Shown here in pieces: positions 55,912 to 64,000 of a DNA stretch of 64,000 nucleotides. The stretch comes from Plantago ovata (Eukaryota; Streptophyta; Magnoliopsida; Lamiales; Plantaginaceae): assembly GCA_028274465.1 (NCBI GenBank), contig CM051456.1:70480753-70544752 (forward strand). The letters run 5' to 3'. The notes beneath the pieces were generated by a model. It searched no databases. It saw nothing but the letters and a program-made list of their open reading frames with translations, and was not told the DNA's origin. Numbering within the stretch: the first letter of the stretch is position 1; each line of letters starts with the position of its first letter. The translations under genes and the position numbers were made by a program.

Positions 55912-56097
55912 AGTTTTTATCGCTTTCTTTACCGCTTTTTTAATTGCATTCATTCTTGAACAATTTGCTTCTCATATGTGAATTTGTTCATCTCTGTGTC
56001 GTATGTGCTTATGTTTGAGTTTTTTCGAGTGATTTTTGAAAAAATTGGTTTCGGGGATTAAAAACCTCGTTTTTTGTCGAAATGACCGTCTCCCCGC

Positions 56098-56165
56098 ATC
56101 GGGGAGCGGGGGGCGAATCGCCCCGTGTGGGCCGAATCGCACCGCACCAGGGGCGACTCGCCCCA
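56098..56165. repeat. GC-rich palindromic cluster upstream of ORF2 (Athila-B)
   Basis: GGGGCGAATCGCCCC, GGGCCGAATCGCACC and GGGGCGACTCGCCCC in a row, related to the LTR motif GGGCGAACCGCCC (52366-52400, 59648-59690). A second copy lies at 63393-63460. The position matches the Athila-A cluster before ORF2. Confidence 0.75.
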
Positions 56166-56944
56166 CAGTCCCAGTACATGAAAAACGCGGATCTCCCCTC
56201 TTTACCTCATTTTCTTCATATCTTCATCATTCTTCCTCCCCAAAAACCGAAAATTGCAAAAATACATTCAAAACATCATAACTTCTTCATTTCTTCACCA
56301 AATTTAGTGTTCTTTAGCTTCAATCGAAGCCTATTACGTGATCTATCTTTTCATCCGAACATATTTCGTCCTAATGCATTAGATTTTCAGATCTAAGGTA
56401 TCTTCTTATGAACCCTAATTTTCGAATTTGGGGGTTTTCTAATTTGAGCTTCAATTATGCTTATTTGATGCATGGGTAGGTTGTTTGTGTGATTAGAAGT
56501 GTTATTTACTATCAATTACATGCTCAATTATGCTTGGATTGTTGATTTGGGAATTTTGCTACTAGATGATATATCTTGTTATGCAATTTATCTTTATCTT
56601 AGATTTCTTGCATATGATTGTGTTTATTGATGTAATGATGGTGGATTTGATGATAGAATGCTTAATTGTTAAGTATGAGGATTTATGATGCTAGAATTTT
56701 TCGCTACTATGGTATGAATTGAGCCTTGTTATCTAGGATATTGGTTGTCTAGTAAGAGCATAATGTGATGTATTGCTTGTAGTAGTTACATTGGTATGTT
56801 GCATAATGAAGAAGCTAGGCTAGACATTAAAGGTTTGGGGAGCTCGATTGTTGATTTTATCACTTGTGTGTTTCGTTCTTACACTAGCATATGCATGAGT
56901 CAGTTTTGTGTCATACGAGGTACTAACTGTTGTTTGTAGGAACC
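56166..56944 (+). promoter_or_regulatory. Intron-containing leader of the ORF2 remnant (Athila-B)
   Basis: A CT-rich leader (about 56190-56397) ends at donor CTAAG|GTATCT. A 542-bp AT-rich intron (56398-56939) ends TTGTTTGTAG five bases before an ATG (56945). Its first bases (TTATGAACCCTAATTTTC) match those of the Athila-A ORF2 intron. The same region begins at about 63461 in copy 2 and runs off the window. Confidence 0.55.
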
Positions 56945-57736
56945 ATGCCAAGGGAAAGGAGCATTCCCGTATGATTACTATGAAGTATTGGAGGGGGGTC
57001 GATTACAACCATGTCAAGAAGAGTGACCTCGTTAGATGTGCGTTCGAGCCAAGGGGTTTTGCAACAACGTCGTGGATTATCCAAGAGGAGGAGCTAGAGT
57101 ACACCTGGAGTAAGGACTCCTATGCCTATTCATGCACCACCGAAGGGACATAAACCATTATTATGTCAGCAATACATCACAAGGACTGCAAAGTTCATGT
57201 GAACTGGAAGGCACCGGGACATTCTCGCCGCGACGGATTCAATCTTGAATTCGCAGTTGCTAGAAGGTTCCGAAGCGCTAGCTTGGTTCCAAAACATAAT
57301 GACATGGGTGCCCAGCCCCTCGTTGGGGTTCCCCTTAACTGCCTCTAAAGGGAGCATCATATAGACATCGGTCGGATCAACCGTAGAGAATGTGGTCGAC
57401 ATTGGAAAAGATGGTAGAAGACTTCTGAGTATCCGAGCAGCTTACTGTAACCACCTCGGGGTGTAAAACGTTGGAGGGGGAGGTCCTGATACCACTGCTC
57501 TTTCCCCTTCAACAGTTCACATCCTATTGGAGGGCTACAGGATGGAGGATTCCATAACAACGGCGGCTAATCTTGAGGATTCTACTCGACACTGCAACTC
57601 TACTAGTGAGGATGTGCGTGACAGTAGTGACAATGAAGGCCATACGGGCAATGATAATACTAATGGAGGAGTTGTTCCTATCCGACCTATAATTGAAACT
57701 ACCACGCCTACCAGAAGACCTGATGACACCCTATAA
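56945..57736 (+). pseudogene. Degenerate accessory ORF2 of Athila-B
   Basis: By position this is the equivalent of Athila-A ORF2. From the ATG after the predicted intron a stop follows within ten codons. Short open pieces (to 57153, 57163-57348, 57527-57736) read as protein-like fragments such as MKYWRGVDYNHVKKSDLVRC, but they cannot be aligned with confidence to the Athila-A protein. I treat it as a remnant; the identification is positional. Confidence 0.4.
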
Positions 57737-59294
57737 AGCTCCCAGAGCAGTCCCAATAACTCACAAACAGCATACTCATCCGACCGAGGCCAAACCCTGG
57801 GGTAACATCTAGTATCACATCTTATTTCCTCATTTTCTTACTGCTAGGGACTAGCGTTAATTTCATTAGGGAGGATGGGATTTAAGTGATCTAGTGTTGT
57901 TAGTTTGGAGCCTGGTATTGGTAGGATGAGTATACTACCTCGCATGTTTTATCCGTCTGCATATGCATTTGCACGTTTACCGCTTACTTAGATTTTTTAG
58001 GTTGCATTCACTACATTCATCCTAGGATAGTCTTGCATTTTTATATGGAGTTTATTGCCGAATTTTTTGAACTTTTTTATTGGGTAGATCAACCAACTAT
58101 GCCATTAATCGTATGCTTCATCTCTATGAATTTGTTTGAGGTTTTTCTCGCTTGGCTTGTCACATTTATGTATTGCACTTAGTTAAGCTTGGTAGTCTCG
58201 ACATCACTTAGTGATGTTTTCTCTACTGTGGTTCACGAAGGCCTTTATAATAGGATGATGCATGTTAGGGTCTTATGGTTGTTTTCCCGAGTAATTATGT
58301 ACCTAAGAGGCAACAAGTCTTCACCATGCTTTGAGATTGCTAAATGCCTAGGAAGGAGGTAGTGTGAGGATGTGTGATCCTTTGTTTATAACCTATTCTT
58401 CCAAATAGGTTTGGGGAGGGGGTTACACCATCATTAGACTTGTTTTCGTTTTTCATTTCCGTATCGTGAGTTTGGTTTTCCTTTTCCGTAAATTTTGTAC
58501 TCCAACCTATTCTTTCGAATAGGTTTGGGGAAGTCGTGTGAGTCATTTTCTCTCTTTTTGTTATGCTACTGCTGGCTAAAAAAAAATCGAAAAAAGAAAA
58601 AGAAAAAAAGAAACTGGAAAGAAAAAAAAGAAAAAAAAAGAAAGGACCCCAAAAAAAGCAAAGAAGGGTCCAAAAAAGAAAGCCAAATAGCAGTTTAGCA
58701 AAGTGTTGTGTCTCATTTTCCAATTCTTGTAATGTTCGCAATCGTGTTGTAATTTTCTATTTTTATCTTTTTGTCTTGAGTGTCATCTGTTCTAGACCAC
58801 CCTCGTCCTGCCATTCAGGAAGTGGTGAATAGCTTAAGACTTTACTTGAGAGATGGGTAGAATAGGGGAGTGTTATCTTTTATAGGGAACCCTCCTTCGT
58901 TTGATGAGAGCCAGTACTGGTTCGACCTCTTTGAGGAAAAGTCTTAACATGGTGGAATAGCAGTAAGTCCTCAGTTTCATAGGCACGGGACAGCCATTCG
59001 TATCTTAGCATCCTTCATTACGTCGTCACTGACTAGGTCCAGGTAGAGAATGTTACGAGAGACTATCTTGTCTTGACATAAGTGCTTATGTGGATGTGTA
59101 TAAGTCAATCGAGGTATTCTTCAACCTATATTCATGCTTTGATTTATATGGTTTTTGTTCATATGTTATTTGGTAGATTCAGTAGATTAGTTCATTTTAT
59201 TTGGCATGAAACTCCATTTTGTGTCTTGCATGTTTTTTGTATTAGAGTCTAGCTTAGTTGCTTGAGGACAAGCAAAGGTTCGGTTTGGGGAGTT
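57737..59294 (+). other. Athila-B 3' non-coding region with hairpins, purine tract and polypurine tract
   Basis: No convincing gene. Hairpins CCTATTC-loop-(G/A)AATAGG at 58390-58412 and 58504-58527; A/G-rich tract at 58575-58682; conserved box CTGACTAGGTCCAGGTAGA (about 59028-59046); TTGCTTGAGGACAAGCAAAGG and the polypurine tract GGTTTGGGGAG just before the LTR. The parts and order equal those in Athila-A. Confidence 0.65.
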
Positions 59295-60848
59295 TGATGA
59301 ATGTGTATTTTACACTTTCATTCGAGTCTTTTTCACCTATTTTAGCTATCCTCTATGTTAATTTAGCTATATTTTAGTACATTTTACTATAATAGTGTCA
59401 CGTTTCCCTTTAGATTTTATTTTACAGGTTTTGGTTGAATTTCGAAGATTTCTGGGCAATTATATTGAAGTTGACAAGGAATTGGTGTTCCAGAAGCCTA
59501 TTTGGAGTATCTGAAGGTTTTCGGATAGGATTTGGAGTCTAGGGGTCGAATCTGGAGGTTAGAAGGCCACTAGAAGTCAGAAACCGAGTCCGAAAAGGTG
59601 AAGAAATCCAAAACCGCGTCGAAAAACGTGGAATTCCGCGAAAAAGTCGGGGGGCGAACCGCCCCAACCTGCGGCGAACCGCCCCAGAGTTTATTCGGGG
59701 CCTATACATAGTGCTCAGTTTTCTCTCCGAAAATCATATCTTTCCAGACCTACTTTCTCACCTCTCTCTATAGTTTTAGGTAGGAACTTCCCGGGGCATG
59801 TCCTGGGAGTTCTGTAGCTTAGGGGATACTTTTTCATAGCAGATTGGAGCTCGTTGGACCGCAATCATCCGGAGATTGACAACCTTCGGTAACTTTGTAT
59901 CTTACAGTTTTATTCTACTTATTTTATTATATTCTTTCAACATGTTTCTTCTATGATTTCTGTTGATTGCATGCCTATTATGAGTAGCTAAACTTATTGT
60001 TGGTGGTAGTATGTGAATTCTTAGCGAGGGAAGATAATCATGCTAATGGCTATATCGCGCATTATACTCCGTGTCATTGCTTTATTTCGTTGATCAGTTG
60101 TAACCAAAATTCTCGTATGTTGTATTGTTTATTATGCACAATTGGACACTAGTCGACCATCAGACCAATTATCTTCGTAGTGTTGATATAATTACGGAAG
60201 ACATTAGGACAATCGTGATTGACTAGTCAGACCAAATTATCTTCGTAGTGCTTAATACTTGCAACAGGACACTAGATTGATTCAAAGATCTCTATGCAAG
60301 ACCGAGGAATTTATGCACGATTATCGACCCATTATGTTAAGAAGGACCATACTATCACCAATCTCCATTATCTGCTAGAAACCCCCTATTGCTATCTGTC
60401 TGCTGTTTTATATTTTCTTGTTAAATAGATAAAGCTAGTTATAGTCCTGAGAGAACGACACTCGAGTCATTCTACTGCTACACTACGGTTTTCGTTGTAG
60501 TTGTGGATTGCCTTTGGCTAAATAACAAATTTATTTGACTGAACCGGGACCTGACAAATCTCGCGTTCATCAAAGACCGAGGAATTTACGCATGATTATT
60601 AACCCGTTATGCTTTGAAGGATCATACTATCACCAATCTCCATTATCTGTTAGAAAAACCTTTGCTTTACCGTCTGCTGTTTTTATATTCTTTAGTTAAA
60701 TAGATAAAGCTAGTTATAGTCCTTAGAGAACGACACTCGAGGTCATTCTACTGCTACACTACGGTTTTCGTTGTAGTTGTGAATTGCCTTTGGCTAAATA
60801 ACAAATTTATTTGCTTGAATCGGGACCCGACAAATCCCGCGTTCATCA
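59295..60848 (+). repeat. Athila-B LTR 2
   Basis: TGATGAATG to TTCATCA, 1554 bp. Its 3' end is a direct duplication of 275 bp (60299-60573 and 60574-60848); both halves end CGCGTTCATCA. It carries AGAGAACGACACTCG, shared with Athila-A LTRs. Confidence 0.9.
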
Positions 60849-60993
60849 AATTGGCGCCGTTGCCAGGGACTATACTCCTTTTTTCTGTTTAATTTGTTTA
60901 CATTTTCAGCATTCAATTCCTAAATCTAGTAGTTTTAGTTTTCCTTTTTAATCTCTCTCTGATACTGCTTTCCTAGTCTGTTACAGATAGTGT

Positions 60994-63146
60994 ATGCCGC
61001 ATACACGATCTAAAGGAACACCGCTTGCTGATTCAATTGCTGAGATCGACAGAGTCTACCACCAAAGAAGGCGACTACTTCAAAGGCGTGCACTAGAGGA
61101 AATAGAGGATACCGATTTCTCTGAATCTCTACACAGTCTTTTCAAGGAAATCGACGGAATGGCAGAAGCTAGGCCACTGAAAGCATTGGTTCAATCCACC
61201 AAGGATCGTATGAGGGGACCGACGATTGTTCTTTCGTCTGCAACTCGAGATCTGGAAATCAAGAACCACGCATTCCAACAACTTCCGAGGTTCTATGGCT
61301 TATCAAGGGAAGATGTGATGGTACTTGCACGATATCGATGATTTCGTCAACCAACTCCCACGACCCGGAGCTGAAATAACAACGGATGAGTTGAGGATGA
61401 AGTTTTTGCTATGGGACTTGGCGACAGAGCCAAGTCATGGTTGAGTTCTCTACCAGCAGGCTCGCTGGACACTTGGGAGAAGGTTTTTTCAGCTTTCATG
61501 GAGAAATACTTCCCTCACACCTCGACTACCGCGCTAAAGGCGCAAATCACTGGATTCAAGCAGGACTATGATGAGACCATCTACACCGCGTTTGAGAGAT
61601 TCCAAGATCTCACGAACAAGTGCCCTCACCATGGTTTTGAGCTTTCTGACCTAGTCCAACACTTCTACAATGGACTAACCTTCGAGAACCAACAAGTGGT
61701 GGATTTCCAATGCCGAGGCAATATTTGGGAGGAAACCGCAGAAGCCGTCTGGGCAGTTTAAAGGCTTGCTAAGGGTTCGCAGTTCAAGGACCCAAGGGCA
61801 ATGGTTAGGAGACGTGGACCTGAAGCTCCACCGACTCAAGAAGCCCCTATGTATAGGGGGAATGGGGATCAATTCGAGTGCTTTACCAACGAATTGAAGC
61901 AAGTCCTCAAGAGCGCCACTAGAACAACTGTTTCGAACGAAGTATGCCGAATATGCAAGAACTATGGGCATGGGCTCATATGTGTAGATCGGAGCATGCA
62001 TATGATGATGGCAATTGGGCTCGAGTAGGCGAAGAGGAAGCCTTTGCTACGGAGTTTGGTACTCAAGAAGTTAGCTACGGACAAGACGGTAGGAATCCTC
62101 GAGGTGGATTTTGGAGAAGAGGATTCCGAAACAATCAAGGATACGCACCGGCTAACCAAACTTATGGCCCTAACCAAGACCGTAGTAGGCTAAACTATGG
62201 TAATGATCACTGCGAAAACCCCGCTCCGAAAGAGCCACCGAAGTCGAAGTCGGCTCAACTGATGGAGAACTTCCAAAAGATGGTTGATCACACCCAAAGT
62301 TTTCTCAAACGTTACGAAGAAGATTCTGAGAAGACTAGGGCAAGGCTTGATAGGTTGGAAGAGAGCACTAGGCTTGCCCATCAAAAGATGCAAGAGTTGA
62401 TTGACCGAGGAGCAAGTAGGGAACAAGGCAAACTGCCTAGCAACACTGAGAAGTCGAATTCCATTACATTAGCTGGTGATCTACCTGACGAAATCACCAT
62501 CAAGAAGGTTGCTAAGTGCGAGTGTTGCAAGAAGGAAGAACTTCTACAGGCTAAGGAAGAAGAGAAGGACCTTGGTTCTGACGGAAGTGATGAGGAGCAA
62601 GAGGATCCCGAGCCACTCCCTAAAAGTTTCGATGTTAAGGTAGGGATTGGTGAGCTTGAAGATGTCCGTGCCACACTAGACACGGGATCCTACTCAAACA
62701 TACTCCCTTTGAATGTGTTTGAAAAGAGTAGCCTTGGAAAACTATCTGAGCATAGGGCTATTGTGCAACTGGCGGATGGATCCTTTATGAGACCCGAAGG
62801 CGTTGTGAAAAATGTGTTGGTCAGGATTGGTGAAGCTTCTGTATATACCAATTTTGTAGTTATGCCGGCGTCTGCACCTGGAACGGGGGATGTCATTCTC
62901 TTGGGGCGAACATTCTTGACAAAGCTACGCTCCGTGATGGACATCTACCAAAGAACTTGCACTATTGAATTGGATGGCAAGCAACACGTGTTGCAAGCCA
63001 TAACTGATCCACCTGATCCGCCTGATAATTCTTACACTACTCACTACTGTGGTCTTGCAGCCTATGTTCTTTCTTATTCACAGGTTCGTGGCATGAAGAG
63101 GAGATCAATGAAGGGGAAGTCTAGTACCCGTAGAAAGAAGAGCTAG
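60994..63146 (+). pseudogene. Athila-B gag-protease, copy 2
   Basis: Nearly identical to copy 1 with the same frame breaks near 61320 and 61405 and the same stop after the Gag core (61759-61761). The 61411-61761 part is open because the extra T of copy 1 is absent. It has its own one-base deletion (GGGG to GGG near 61972) that breaks the frame at the zinc knuckle, and A for T in GAGCATGCAT. The frame from about 61975 to 63146 holds the same protease. Confidence 0.9.
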
Positions 63147-64000
63147 GCACAGACAGGAGTCGAGTCAAAGACTTTAAACAATGGCGCTATCCGGGAGGCA
63201 ACCCGGAGTTTTTATCGCTTTCTTTACCGCTTTTTTAATTGCATTCATTCTTGAACAATTTGCTTCTCATATGTGAATTTGTTCATCTCTGTGTCGTATG
63301 TGCTTATGTTTGAGTTTTTTCGAGTGATTTTTGAAAAAATTGGTTTCGGGGATTAAAAACCTCGTTTTTTGTCGAAATGACCGTCTCCCCGCATCGGGGA
63401 GCGGGGGGCGAATCGCCCCGTGTGGGCCGAATCGCACCGCACCAGGGGCGACTCGCCCCACAGTCCCAGTACATGAAAAACGCGGATCTCCCCTCTTTAC
63501 CTCATTTTCTTCATATCTTCATCATTCTTCCTCCCCAAAAACCGAAAATTGCAAAAATACATTCAAAACATCATAACTTCTTCATTTCTTCACCAAATTT
63601 AGTGTTCTTTAGCTTCAATCGAAGCCTATTACGTGATCTATCTTTTCATCCGAACATATTTCGTCCTAATGCATTAGATTTTCAGATCTAAGGTATCTTC
63701 TTATGAACCCTAATTTTCGAATTTGGGGGTTTTCTAATTTGAGCTTCAATTATGCTTATTTGATGCATGGGTAGGTTGTTTGTGTGATTAGAAGTGTTAT
63801 TTACTATCAATTACATGCTCAATTATGCTTGGATTGTTGATTTGGGAATTTTGCTACTAGATGATGTATCTTGTTATGCAATTTATCTTTATCTTAGATT
63901 TCTTGCATATGATTGTGTTTATTGATGTAATGATGGTGGATTTGATGATAGAATGCTTAATTGTTAAGTATGAGGATTTAGGATGCTAGAATTTTTCGCT
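63147..64000 (+). other. Athila-B copy 2, post-gag region to window end
   Basis: Repeats 55852-56705 nearly exactly: hairpin, palindromic cluster, CT-rich leader and the start of the ORF2 leader intron (from about 63693). No complete gene within the window. Confidence 0.85.

Larger units (their letters stand above)
52014..64000 (+). mobile_element. Athila-like family B in tandem: LTR-internal-LTR-internal
   Basis: A polypurine tract (TTTGGGGAG) precedes the first LTR, so an upstream internal region once adjoined it. Then LTR 52025-53551, internal 53552-59294, LTR 59295-60848, internal 60849 to the window end. The period is about 7297 bp between internal copies. Internal regions are nearly identical. 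Neither encodes RT or integrase. Confidence 0.9.

Noticed and set aside
1..64000. tRNA or rRNA genes
   Set aside because: Only tRNA-complementary primer binding sites were found; no cloverleaf or rRNA core sequence was recognised by eye.

Overview
The window is nuclear DNA from a plant, most likely a eudicot. The evidence is GT-AG introns of plant size, a CACTA transposon with the plant terminus CACTACAAGAAAA, and nested plant LTR retrotransposons of the Copia and Gypsy types. It is AT-rich and almost entirely repetitive, and 100 N (51914-52013) mark a scaffold gap. No bacterial, organellar or RNA gene was recognised.

Region 1 (1-19727) is a direct tandem array of a unit of about 4.95 kb: the end of one copy (1-390), three full copies (R1 3828-8771, R2 8772-13708, R3 13709-18678) and a truncated start of another (18679-19727). 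Each full unit carries a non-autonomous CACTA element followed by a five-exon host gene that looks like plant NOPCHAP1 (C12orf45/DUF4598 family, box C/D snoRNP assembly). Only R3 is intact (179 aa). R1 has a nonsense codon, and R2 has a lost splice donor plus a nonsense codon. A rearranged, partly inverted Copia element (391-3827) separates the first partial copy from R1.

Region 2 (20030-33338) is a nest. A foldback-like repeat with a core of palindromes built on GCTCCGATCGGAGC was split by a 9.1-kb Athila-like Gypsy element on the minus strand (Athila-A, 20705-29832, target duplication CCCTG). It is followed by a second, truncated member of the same family (30118-33338). Athila-A encodes Gag-protease but no reverse transcriptase or integrase. 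It does carry a second sense ORF that has its own leader and a 481-bp intron.

Region 3 (33339-51913) consists of Sirevirus-like Copia elements: an LTR fragment joined to an inverted fragment of an accessory (env-position) ORF, then a plus-strand element (LTR, gag, protease, integrase) cut at the start of RT by a minus-strand relative (LTR, accessory gene, RNase H, RT) that runs into the gap. The accessory gene has TATA-like boxes upstream and at least three introns of 71-75 bp. The motif TTGCTGA/TCAGCAA is strikingly dense over LTRs, coding and spacer DNA.

Region 4 (52014-64000) is a second Athila-like family (Athila-B) as LTR-internal-LTR-internal with a 7.3-kb period. Both internal copies carry the same gag frameshifts.

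The main result is that two unrelated retrotransposon superfamilies each carry a sense accessory gene built like a host transcription unit. The encoded proteins may share a plant-transposon domain.
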